Part shown: positions 48,684 through 59,856 of the stretch, one piece after another
Position numbering within the stretch: position 1 is the stretch's first letter
How the letters are laid out: every line of letters begins with the position of its first letter
NCBI GenBank assembly: GCA_964017145.1
Contig: OZ024840.1
Location: 620,001 to 684,000 of the forward strand
Direction of reading: 5' to 3'
Source of the DNA: Agrocybe praecox
Taxonomy: Eukaryota; Basidiomycota; Agaricomycetes; Agaricales; Agrocybaceae
DNA: 64,000 nt
Made by a program: the position numbers and the translations under genes
Notes under the pieces: model-generated
Seen by the model: only the letters and a program-made list of their open reading frames with translations
What the model was told of the DNA's origin: nothing
Database searches by the model: none

Positions 48684-51600
48684 CCTTTGTGGATCCCCAA
48701 GTCTGAAGACTAATCTTTGAACGATATATTGAAGACCTCAGTGAGAGCTGATCCAAGTTCTGTGAGGTTCTAGCTTTCAATAACGATGATGATAGTGGTG
48801 GGAAGAACCAAGTCGCTGTTGATTACCCAACTTTGGCCAGTCGCGTCGTTTCAGGCGCGTCCGAGATTTCCTGCGACATTACTCTTCCACAATCATCTAC
48901 TATCGATTTCCTACCACTACTGGGAGCGATATAGCATGGAAAGGCGCTCCCTTGTCTGCAGAACTGGTGACCACTGGTGATCGTGGAACTTACAAAAAGC
49001 ATCCTCAAGTGAAATTGGACGAATGAAACGGTGCATATTAACGGTGCAAGGATTTTCTCCCAATCATGGCACGAAACATCTGCAGTCCTGCGTACACAGA
49101 AATTTGCTCATAAATCGCAAGTCCATTCTATTCAGATCATTCTAGCCTGGTGGTTCCACCACCCGTATGTACAGCGCCTCCATCTGCTTCTTCCTCAACG
49201 GGTGCCGGTGCTTACAGAAGCCCTCGAAAATCGCACATTCCAACCGGCTAAATCGTCTCTAGAGTCTATAGTCCATCCAGAACTCCAGGTATCACTTGCC
49301 AAATTCCCGCCGCCTGAATACGTATACATACGGACAGACGGGCGTTGGGTGATCACCTCCCCAGCCGACGGCGATTGATATCGCTTGCACGCGTGCCTGC
49401 TTCGCTGCTGCAAGCGAAACCGTTGACCACAATTGGCAACAACTGGCATGAGGCCGCAAGTAGTTCCGCACTGGTATGTATACATACAGACGAACTGAAA
49501 TCCGATTTGAAAGGGTTTTGGAAGTTTACGTGCATATGTCCGTACTAGGTTCTCCAGCATTCTCCTTGGGTTCTCCTCCCGACAACCTCCAGTAAGCAAG
49601 CATTGGCATCTTTGATCGACTCGAAATCCGAGTCCGAGTCCGATTCAGAAGATGATGTGTATGTACTTACCCGATGTTAATGTTCGTCCACTTAATGTGT
49701 CTTACATTGTTAGATACCCTTGCTTCGAAGTTTCCCTTGCGATCGTCCGATCTCCATTTAATCCACCTCGGCGACAACATAAGGAAATCATAAAGAAGAG
49801 ATCCCCGGACCCCGGTGAAATCCAAGTGGCAGAAACAGAGAACCCGAAAGCCCGAGCGATCTGTCACACTCGAATGTCCGGCATGTTAGGCACTTGAGCT
49901 TGAAAGGGGTTGATATATTTCGTCTGTATACGTGAGTTACAACTTACTTGAACGGTTGAGATTACACATGCCCATATGTTTGCAAATCCACAAGCGCCAC
50001 AGGTAATGTTCTGTATGTGGCCCTAAACATAGGGCCTTATCATCTAAAGACTAAACTCTAAGAGCATTCATGCCACTGTTGGGTCAAGTTTGCAATTAGT
50101 CATCCGAGATAAAGTAAATCTCGTTGAACGCTTGGCGCGTACATAGGCGAGATAAATGCAATCTATACCTCTAGTGCCACAGGCTGTTGGGCCATAGAAG
50201 ATTAATTGGCGAGGGTTCGTCACCATATGAGATGCAATCCTTCTACATATTCCAATTAATATATGTAAATGACAGATCCAAAAAAAATCCTATCTCAGTA
50301 GTACATACAGACTCAGTAGCGATAAACAGCCACCAACTTCGCTCATCTGACCCAGGACCGAGTGCTAAACATACCGAGGCAGGTAAGACGGACCTATAAA
50401 CAAACATATACCCTAAGCATAGTACTTGGAATGAGATGAAACGACAGATGGCGGGGGATAAGAGTAAGCTTTTGGAAGGATTCTGATTTGGCCCTAAATA
50501 CATAATGCATGAGAGACGGAGAGAAATAGAAGAGGACGAAGGAGGAACAACAACAACAGAGAACCGTGCTACTATGGATAGATCATAGATAGTATGGGTA
50601 TGAGAGTGAGTTAATAAGGGGAATTGATCAGTGTGTTTAGGTATCGAATGACGGGCATGTGGGATGTCGATGAGCAATGGAAAGCGGGTACAAGTACACG
50701 GTCAACATATGACATGAGGACAACAGGAGCAAGAAAAAATGACGACGGGAAAGATAGAGCAAATAAAACGAAAAAAAAGATATAAAAAAATAGGAAAGGT
50801 AGGAACGAAAAAATGGAGAATGGAATGTAAGACCGGTACATGAATATGAGAAGATCCAAAGTATAGGCATATAAGTAACGAAAAAGGGTAAAATAAATGG
50901 AAACTGCCCAGCGCTGACGCGGAACGTCAATCTCAAGTACAGTTCTGCGAGGTACATAACGTACGCTGTCCACGGCGAAAGGACGAAATAATGATCCAAG
51001 AAAAGATATAAGGTTCTCGAAAGGCTCGGTGGCTTGACAGGGCCTTCAAGCATATTCTTGGACCTATCTATCCGCACTAGGAGGGCGGGAGATGTCAATC
51101 CTGAAGTAATGTCCTGGTGTCGGGAGAAAGAGACACAGAGAGAAACATAAACCACTGGGAGATAGAGATCCGAGCGAATGCTCCTCCATACATAGTGTTA
51201 AGGGTATATGCAGGGTGTGTGATGATGATGATGATGATGATGATGATAATGCGTCGCGCCGAGTACGGGTCTCGTCGGTAGTGAATCGTTACCGTCATCA
51301 AGAAGGATAAGGTAAACGTGCATGATGATGGTCTGTGATGGGTCCAAGTCTGCGTGGTAGGTTGGTAGATAAGTGATTTTTGATGTATAAAGATGGGTGA
51401 AAAAAAGAGTGTGGCATCAAGCGCGTAGCAATGTAATTAACTCGGGTTATGAGATCGTATGGAAGGGATACGGGGGGATAGGAAAGGGAAAGGATAAAGT
51501 TTTCGTTTCGGGCAAAGGTCGCGGCCGAATTCGGTATTATGTTGCACTGCTAAGAAAAGAGAAGCCCTATCTGGATGGTGAACACGACTTTATTTTCACT

Positions 51601-52157
51601 GGAAAAGGAAAGTCTTTAGATTGACGCTCTGCATTTGCAAAAAAAGAGAAAAGGTTCCGCCACTATGAACTTACCAGAAAGAACAGCCCAGATAACACGG
51701 AGTTATGGTTTGATGGAAACCATTATAACATTATGGTCCGGATCTATAGGGAATAAGAAGATAGGTTTTAGCGCAAATGATGGAACAGGGCAGGCAGGCA
51801 TAGACCCCATCGGAAAGGCCCTCGTTAAGCCGGAAAGAATAGACTCACATTCTTGCTCACAATTGCGCTGTTTGAGTGCACGTTTTCGGTGGACATTCAT
51901 TTCCGGACGTTTTTGGTGACAATGTTCCAAATTGACGTAATGGCGAGATCATGTTGTTTTGAGACACCAAATTGGTTTTGTTTTGTGCAAAGGCAGTAGA
52001 AGCAATGTAAAGGAGATAGAGACGATGAGTTTCGGTTCGCAACATCAAAAAGAGGAGAAATAAAAAGGAGTAAATGTACAAAAATGCGGTAATGTAGAAT
52101 AGGAAAGATATAATGCAAAAGCAAATAACAAATAAATAAAGAAAAAAGAAGGGGAAG
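48684..52157. other. 3.5 kb gene-poor region
   Basis: No confident gene. From about 49031 a plus-strand frame of 115 codons, and further on a Ser/Asp/Glu-rich stretch (DSKSESESDSEDD, near 49620-49655) followed by a clean GT-AG intron of about 60 nt, hint at a decayed or unrecognised gene, but no consistent model could be built. Two related short phrases around gtatacatac lie near 49322 and 49474. From about 50.4 kb rightward the plus strand is strongly purine-rich. Confidence 0.4.
51221..51247. repeat. GAT trinucleotide microsatellite
   Basis: Nine tandem GAT units, not in any called gene. Likely polymorphic. Confidence 0.9.
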
Positions 52158-53990
52158 TCATATCAAAGCTGCCGTGGCAAGACTATCTCGGAGGATCATG
52201 CTAAAAGTCACAACGGTGATAAGCTCGCAAATCGACACATGGGGCGGAGATAGCACCATAAAAACAAAAAGATAGAATGCAAAAGATGAAAGAATACCAG
52301 AGAAATAACATTAAGAAAGTAAAAACTCACTCTGAAAAAGAAGAATAGTTAGAAATGTCAATGTTTTCGCCAGATTCTGGAAGCTCGTACCTTCAACTGC
52401 GGCCATTACCACGCGAAGCATTGCCGTATCTGTTGCAGTAGTCACACTGGTGAGAGCAAAAATTAAGGTGGCGAGAGAGTTCGAGGAATTTTAAGTAACG
52501 CGTGAAGGGCCATCAGAACGAGAAAATAGACGTTGGGACCAAAAACGACTTACTGAATGTATATTTCTCGCTCCTTCGACCTGCCGGCCTTCTGAGCTAA
52601 TCGACCAAAGCGCTTCCTGAAATACTCGCGTCCGCTTTTAGCATCACCTGGTTCGCCGTCGAAATCCTGAACATGTGATATGTCAACTGAGATGGACTAG
52701 ATGACTCGTGTCGGAGGTTAGAACACTCACTGGGAAAAAGTTCTTGATATGTGAGGTGGCAATCTTCTTCTCAAAGAGATCGTTTTTGTTAAGGAACAAA
52801 ATCTAGGAGCGGAGTTAGTACCGGGCCAAGTAATTACTACCACGGGCAGGACTTACTATCGAGGTCTTTTTAAACCATTGCGAATGGCATATTGAATCCC
52901 AAATTGTCATAGCATCTTGCATTTGGTTCTGAAGGAGTTAATACAGTCAGGGTAGAAGTGATAAAGAGGTTGGCAATATAAACTTACCGCGTCTCGATCT
53001 TCTACCAAGCACTGGTCGTATCCGCTCAAGCTCACCAAGAAGAGAATACTTGTGACGTCCTGGAAGCAATGAATCCATTTCCTTCTCTCACTCTTCTGCC
53101 CACCAACGTCCACCATTAACATTTCATGTTCGCGCAGTTGGAACGTCGTCTCCGTAATACCAATAGTCCGCGCACGACACCGAATAATATCTTGTTCTGT
53201 CGGTTGATAGGCCGGTTCGAATAATCGGTCCAAGTCAGAGAAATAATATTGTAAACTATGGCCATTTAGTCAACATTGAATAGGAGAAATGAAATACGAT
53301 CAGATGCGTACTTTTCTGGTAAAGCCGCCTCGTTCCCCCTTTCCCAAGCCTTCTGTACATTAGGATCCTCCCATAATAACTTGAGGGGCTGAAGATACTC
53401 TTGAGGGAATGGTTCACCATCTCGAATATCTCTTGCCGAATCGACCAATTCCACGTTGGGATTATTCTGCTCTTCTACCTGCAGTTCCATTTCCTCCATA
53501 GCGTCCAAGACATACCTAAGACCACGAGTTAAGTTGTCGAATATTAACTGTCGATAGTGTTCGATTTCGGATGGGGAAAATGGGACTTTGTGGATAAGTC
53601 GCATTTGCTGAGAAAAGACAGGGGTTCACATGTGTCAGTCGACCCTGGGTGATGGTAAAAAAATGTGGGGCGACGATAACGTACCTTGAGGATAGTCGAC
53701 TTTCCCGAATCTCCTGACCCAAGAAGAAGAACCTGAGCATGAAGTTGAATGGCCTCGCAAGGTTTAAATCAAGGCCTCAGTCGAACGAACCTTCACTTGC
53801 GCCGCCATCTTCGCTTTTGCCTACATAAAATGTGCAATTAGTGTATGGATACGAAGGCAGATTACATGGGCCGAGGCGAAAGAGGTATTACGATACGCAC
53901 TTCTTTGAGCTGTTTCTCGACTTCCCGGTTCATCAGCTTGTCCTGCTCGCTGACTTCGATCGCCTCTGGAGCAGACATGCAAGCACCCAT
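52158..53990 (-). CDS. Heterotrimeric G-protein alpha subunit, divergent class
   Basis: Membrane-bound GTPase signalling from seven-helix receptors. The start [19 protein letters not shown] has the Gly2 myristoylation and nearby Cys acylation signals. P-loop [12 protein letters not shown] (usually GAGESGKS); helical domain; switch [10 protein letters not shown]; switch [29 protein letters not shown]; and [17 protein letters not shown] with the TAT guanine-binding motif. After MAAVE the exon ends in phase 1 at 52391. The next acceptor is followed by a single A (52331) and at once by a strong gtgagt donor. Joining G+A+C across it gives Asp and then [17 protein letters not shown] (52200-52158), the expected receptor-contact tail. 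Without the one-base exon the tail cannot be read: either direct joining or retention gives an immediate stop. The rest of the gene shows no lesion. Confidence 0.9.
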
Positions 53991-55899
53991 GGTGATTAGA
54001 AAAGTAAAGGGCCAAGTGCTACAATGGCTTGCGGTGCACTATAATTCGTTGATATCGACGACAAGCAAGGTTATGGTGGTGGCCCAAGGAGCGATATCCA
54101 CGGTTCACTGGGCCCAGGTGCTGTCTTTTGCTTCTTGATGTGTGTACAATATTAGCCCGTGATGATGATCCCAATCACAAATTACGATGGAACAGAAATA
54201 AGTAAAAGGAGACCAGGAGAGATGCGCCAGAGAAAGAAGAAAAAAAGGAGAAAAAGGAGAGAAAAAAAGGATAACCAATAATGTGGTTGATGATCAAGCT
54301 GTAACCAAATGATAGCGAGCTGAGCCGTAATCGAGTCCATCTCTTTCGTTTACTACTTCCTCCTCCAAAATACCATTCCTGAGAACACACGTCACATTCT
54401 TACGCGGCGGTCTAACGGATTGTGTCTCCAACGGCGTCAACATGTGTGAATAACACCCTCCTAATGGAAAATCGCCAGCCGCAAGAAACAACCTTCAAGC
54501 TTCAGTGTTGGCCCATCTCGCTTTCCTATCTGATGAATTATTTTAATTGATAACAGGAATTGATTCATTGAATTCAATGCCAGTCGTTTCTTTTTATTAT
54601 CACAGATAACAAAGGTCTTTTCCAGCGTATTCGAGCTACAATTTCTCCGTTCACTCATCGGCCCCGCGTGTCAATTCTTCACTGATGCGCTGGCTTTTTT
54701 TGACGGGCTAAACGTCAAAGCCTCACATTTGTCCGCCAAGCTCATGGGAATCTGTTCTAGATATAGTTCAAAGCGGTGAGTTCGTTTCCATGTCAATAAT
54801 ACTGCTCAGCGTTTCTTTCACATCCTTTCACCACCTTTATGTATCCTGCGGAGTTTTTCACTCAACGATTATGTACCAATTGCTGTGGGGTGAGGCGAAA
54901 TGGCCTTCGGGCTTTCCAATCCTTTGCCGAATTCTCAGTAATCATTTCGCGCTCGGTTCCTCGGGAGACTATGTGTATATCTCCAGAGTATCTCCATGAA
55001 GACACACACAACTCGGCTAAACACCTGCCAAAGTAACGTGGCCCCTTTTATCTTCTCAGATACTATGTCATCGACCTTGACAAGTCCTAGTCAGGGTCCA
55101 CGCAACTTGAGGCTTTCTATCACACTAACAACATATAGTCCGGCATTTCGCTAGACTCCTTTTGCACAACCCAAGAAAAAATAATATCCGTGTCAATGCT
55201 TCCCAGTCTTGCCGCCTCTATGAGCAAAACCTACCAAAACAGCCAAAGTGTCAAGGAAAAGAAAACCCATTCAACACACTTCAAACAGCTATGGATGTCT
55301 GCACTACATATATATTTGATCATCATGCGGTGAGTGGAGTCAATTAAACATCCCATGGGCGCGAGCCTTGTGCAATGCAGGTTATATTTATGCTGCCCGT
55401 CGATCCGGGATATATATTCCTTTGATTCTGATAGGAAACAGAATTATCACTCGCAACGCAGGGTGAAACATGATACGTCCAAGCAGGTTATCATCCTCGT
55501 CTGATATCACCCCAGTATAAGAATCTTAGAAAGCATGAGCCATTAGATGTATCACGCCAATAGTGTCCACTGTCGACGAGCGCTGGAGATCCGCCGCCAG
55601 AATGTAGGATCAAATTAAATCATCCACGAGGGAGTCTAAGCCAGTCCAAGTTACAAGTAAGTATAAAGATTTTAAATTATATATTACATTACATACCTAC
55701 AAATACGGCACACATAGGTATAATGCAAATAGGTGTAAACGTGGGTAACGTGGCGGCACTAGCGCTGAAATTTAGCGCTCACGCTTGACCCATCCATACA
55801 TTGATTGCATTCCATCTCATTCCATTCAATCCGCCACTCGGGAATAGTATATACAATGTCTATACAAACATACGTCAAATTCTCTGGCTTAATTGAAAT
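53991..55899. other. 1.9 kb upstream of the G-alpha gene
   Basis: 5' flank of the G-alpha gene. Its first 350 bp are pyrimidine-rich on the gene's strand (for example around 54190-54280), as expected of a long leader. The rest holds short unrecognised frames. Confidence 0.45.
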
Positions 55900-56450
55900 T
55901 TATACGTCAATATCCCGATACGTCCTCAGCTGGTCCCGAAGCCTGACTATCTGGCCTTTCGTGAACGTCGTCAGGAAAATGCCGTCCGAATAATCCATGA
56001 AGTAATCTGGGGAAGTAAAGTATCACCAAACCATCTGCGGTATGGGAATGTGCTCTGCTTGCTACTCACGAATAGGATCCTGCCCTGGCTGGTCAGGACA
56101 CGTATCTGACTTGACTCTATGACACCCGCTGGTGTGCGCAAACCGTGCTGTAATATCGAGGTCTTCGTCTCCGCCTGATTCTGGGTCATAACCGCCCTAC
56201 ATGGTTCACAAACGACTCGTGAGTTGTGTGTTGACAAGAATGAAACTAAAATTGAGGCCGAAATAAGTAAATAAAAACGGAACGTACTTCAAATATATAA
56301 TGGCCTGACTCATGAGTGAGCGTTCGCTCGCCCCAGGTTGTATGACTCGAGATACCCGTCTGGGAGGGTGCCGAATTGGATAACGATCTCGTCCTTCTTA
56401 CGTTCTTCCTGATAGTCGGAAGGGAAGGTCGAGAATTCGAGGAGACTATC
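55900..56450 (-). pseudogene. M43 (pappalysin/MEP1-type) metalloprotease remnant
   Basis: The C-terminal half of a secreted zinc protease is recognisable. In order: SLLEFSTFPSDYQEERKKDE, then VIQFGTLPDGYLESYNLGR, then TLTHESGH with the zinc-binding HExxH (56300-56314). After introns come GGDEDLDITARFAHTSGCH, CPDQPGQDPIH, the Met-turn region FMDYSDG, and the end GQIVRLRDQLRTYRDIDV with TAA at 55900-55902. Between YNLGR and TLTHE the frame shifts because GCGA is present twice in tandem (56324-56331); one copy fewer would restore the frame. The propeptide and N-terminal catalytic part expected upstream were not found, although a minus-strand frame near 57.35-57.55 kb has a faintly similar LELTNTT stretch. 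No active protease is expected. Confidence 0.78.
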
Positions 56451-57741
56451 TGAGTAGTAGTAGTTGAAGCTAGTTCACACTTCCACACACACAGGCCTAA
56501 AGTAACGCATAGTAAATACCCCTCTTCGAGCGTCCTATTCGCTGCAACAACATGAAAGTGGAGACCGACGACCGCAGGTCCACCAATTGTCTTCTGGGCC
56601 GTAGAAACGACTCAGTTCGCGGAGAAATGCTTCTTTGCTAAAGCCTTCTTTTCAGCGCTGATCACCGTCTACCGCAAATACGTTTGACCCGAGACCTATA
56701 TGTCAAAATAAAACATGAACCTAAGAACTAACAAGAGATTACTTCATCCGAGCTTACTTCTCCGAGAAATCCACAAGAGAACGAGGACCGCAAACATAGT
56801 CAAGATGATACACCACCAAAACTGATATCACCCCCAAGGATAGCACAAAGAACGAAACACCAAGAATCTCCATTTTCACCGCTTCGTCAGATTAAAGGTT
56901 TGAGACAAAAAAGTAAGTCTCTGAAGATTTTGTATTCCCATTATAAGCTTTCCGAGAGTACCTTCAACATGAATATACCGCGTTGTTCAAAGTTCTCGCT
57001 AAGAACTGCCCGATGCTAGTAAACCATCGTCAGAACCACTAAAACTCCAATTCTTGTACGCATGTAGAACGCAAGCGGGTCAAGAGTTCCATTTAACCCG
57101 GTAAAAAGAAGCAGAAGCCCAAGTCCGACGGCCCACCACCACGCATGAATGTGTGATCATATCGAAATATGCTTCAAAAAGGATCGCTCCTAATGCTCTA
57201 TAGGAACAATGTCAGAAGAAAATAAAATCATCTGGATGCATACATAAGGTATTGAACACGCTAAAACGCACGTCCGACCGAGTTTTGATTTATAAGACAA
57301 GCACATAAATACAACCGGGAGGAAACTGGAAGAGCATCCAGTGTGCGCTAAATGTTCAACTGAAATTCCTCACACGGGCTAACTCCTATCGAATCCCTAT
57401 GCATTTCGACTTGTAAGAGCGGATTTCTGGAGGAGACGTAGTGTCGCGTGAGTACAGTAGTATTAGTCAACTCCAGGTCGAGTTCTTCCAGGCTGACGCG
57501 TCGACGCGTTTTTGTCACATGACGAGTTATTGTTACAGCGTAGCTGCTAGCAGTAGTCGGAAGGGAGAGAATGGTCTTGCGCATGGAACGACTTGATAGC
57601 AGGGCGGGTGCTGACTTGAGAGTCCAGCTGAATAACAATGAGGTGGAGTAATACAGCCAATAATATATTGTACACATACGCTACATTTACAGCCCGCTGA
57701 AAAATACATTGAAGCACATCACATCTCCCAGCACCTATGAT
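56451..57741. other. 1.3 kb without a called gene
   Basis: Would be the place for the missing front part of the metalloprotease; only weak hints near 57.35-57.55 kb. No other gene seen. Confidence 0.4.
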
Positions 57742-58855
57742 TTAGGCATACTAAAGAACGATTTGAGTAACTGATGAAAGAGTAATAAAAACCTGGAACT
57801 TACTCTCGTGAAGGTGCCCATCGTCATAAACGTCTCCTTCCTCTGTTTACCGTCACCGTACAAACTTTTCACAGCAGCGCTCATATTGGCCTTTCGTTTT
57901 TCTTCCTCCTTCTCCAACTCTTTAACCACAGCTCGACTTGCACCGGCAATAGCGGGATTCAGACTGGGGCTCGGCAAATTCGCAGCCTGCTTTTTGTTCG
58001 GTGGTTCAGCCTCATCAGGAGAAGAGTCATTTTTGCGCTTCTTTGACTTCTTGGCAGGTTCCAGCTGTCGCTTCCTATCCAACGCAAATCGCATCTTCAA
58101 TTGCTCCTCCGGAGAGGGATTGAGTGGAATGATATCGTCCCTTGAGTATTTCTTAGCGCACTGAGGACAAAGGTTGAATGATTCTGTGGGTTTGTCTTCT
58201 TCGGCCTCAACAGGTGATGCCCTCTCCTTTTCCTTAGGTGACTCTGAAGCAGAGACTGTCTTGAGTCCAGCTTGAGAGAAAACACAGCCGCATGTAGATA
58301 TGTAAACGAAGGGTTGAACGCCGTTCATCTCTTTCATTGTCAAGGGGCAGATAAATTGGGCACGGTCTAATGAATCTGGCGATGCGTCTGCCGTCAATGG
58401 TGCAGGGTTGGGAGTTAAGGTCAAAGTCTTGACATCCTATATTTATGAAATGAGCAAATGACATCCACAAATCAGTATAAAACGCACCTTTAATCCTCTT
58501 ATATGCCCACATATTCGTTCTCCATCTCCGTATGCAGTTTTATCCAGTAGATACTCGATGATTGCATCCTTGTTATACAGTTTTCCTAACGCACATGAGA
58601 CGACTGGGTCCTGCAGTTTTTTCTGACAAAAAAAGTTAGCAATGTAATCAAGCGGAAAATAATCCCAGGAATCTAACCTTTGAAAGGGCACAGAACAACC
58701 ATAGAGCTTTCGTCTGGTTTGCCTTGTCAGCTTGTTCCGCCTGAAGAACGTCATGAGTTACAACAATAAGCCAAAGAAATCGGAGGTGCGCGCACTTTAG
58801 GTTTGTTTCTGACCAGGTCTCTACGGTCTGGGATACTTCCACCATCATTACCCAT
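57742..58855 (-). CDS. RTF2: Replication termination factor 2 (Rtf2) family
   Basis: Family members act at stalled replication forks; the domain is a C2HC2-type RING variant. The start MGNDGGSIPDRRDLVRNKPK is the family signature, followed by KLQDPVVSCALGKLYNKDAI and FICPLTMKEMNGVQPFVYIS, CGCVFSQAGLK, and the second zinc-binding part CPQCAKKYSRDDIIPLNP. A long basic tail with a nuclear-type signal (KKSKKRKND) follows. The last exon is only 9 nt (57750-57742): splicing from MGTFTR to the nearest acceptor gives TFTRYA-stop, the typical family end. Reading through the intron, or using a later acceptor, gives unrelated tails. Divergent from MED21. Nuclear, by inference. Confidence 0.92.
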
Positions 58856-59133
58856 GATAAACGACGAAAAGCAAAGAAGTGATTACCGGTGGCGGTGGTG
58901 GTCACTGGTAGACCAGTAGGGTAGCAAGGAGCTATTAGTCAGGCACCTATATTAGAAACCGGGCAACATTTGAACTCCGTGCATGCCGAATATTCAAATT
59001 CAGCTGTGCCGGTTGAACCGGCACACGGCGTCTTCAGGAACCCTATGATTCATGAATGTGCTTTTATTGTTAAATAGTCTTTTTCGCCAAGATCTCATGT
59101 TCTTCTGAGCGCTTTCGTTCTGCCGCAGCGCAA
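58856..59133. promoter_or_regulatory. Divergent promoter between RTF2 and MED21
   Basis: 278 bp serving two nuclear housekeeping genes. A short inverted repeat around gccggttgaaccggc (near 59008-59022) is the only notable motif. Confidence 0.45.
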
Positions 59134-59775
59134 TGCTGCAGGAATTATCGCATATGGACAGGATAACCCAACTTCAAGATGAGATACAGCAGGTGAGGTG
59201 GAACGTAAGACTTGACAGAATGTTTACCGTATTTTGCAGATCCTCATGATCATGTCGAACAGTATCGCGTATCTCACCTCGCGTTCCAATTTCGTGCAAG
59301 TTAGTCCGGAAATACCTATAACGAAGCAGAGAAATCCGGAAAAATATGACGCGCCAGAGGTCTTCGAAGGTATGTTCTGTCAGACAACGAACAGCACACT
59401 TGAATAGATTGTTTGCTAGCGAACCAGAAAGAACTGGTTAATGACCTTATTGTGAAAGCAAAACAAATTGAATACCTCATCAACTCACTGCCTGAACCGG
59501 AACCGGAGGAAGAACAAGTGAGTGAGTTGGATGCAAGTCGTTCTCAAAAGCTTATTTTCCATTAGGCGAGGCGCTTGCAAGAGCTCGAAAATGAGATGAC
59601 TCAGGCCAACCTGGAGTATATCCGCGCTGTTAATCGTGCCAGTAAGCCTTTGCGGAGCGTTAATAAATCTGGGGTTAACCTATTTTCAGAGGATCTACAT
59701 GCCCAGATTTCTGAAGTTCTACGCATGATGCTAGAGGATACAGATACTGAAGTGTTAGAGGCGCCAACGTCATAA
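59134..59775 (+). CDS. MED21: Mediator middle-module subunit 21 (Srb7)
   Basis: Small coiled-coil subunit of Mediator, which pairs with MED7. Four exons give about 150 residues. The start MLQELSHMDRITQLQDEIQQ continues as ILMIMSNSIAYLTSRSNFVQ, the MED21 N-terminal helix signature; then LVNDLIVKAKQIEYLINSLP, and a long acidic coiled coil with LQELENEMTQANLEYIRAV. It ends at the TAA at 59773-59775. Length and order match the family. It converges with the UBR1-type gene, with about 80 bp between stops. Nuclear. Confidence 0.92.
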
Positions 59776-59856
59776 GGTTCCAAAATTACATTATTCATTG
59801 TGCTTGTGATGGTACTACAAATGCAAATATGTCTACAAAGCTTTTATTACACCAGT

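Noticed and set aside
49031..49378. 115-codon open frame on the plus strand
   Set aside because: No recognisable domain and no convincing splice model linking it to the acidic stretch downstream; mentioned only as a possible gene.
50637..51155. 172-codon open frame on the minus strand, Phe/Leu/Ser-rich
   Set aside because: Arises from the pyrimidine-rich strand bias; no domain, no signal of splicing, and overlapping frames are similarly open.
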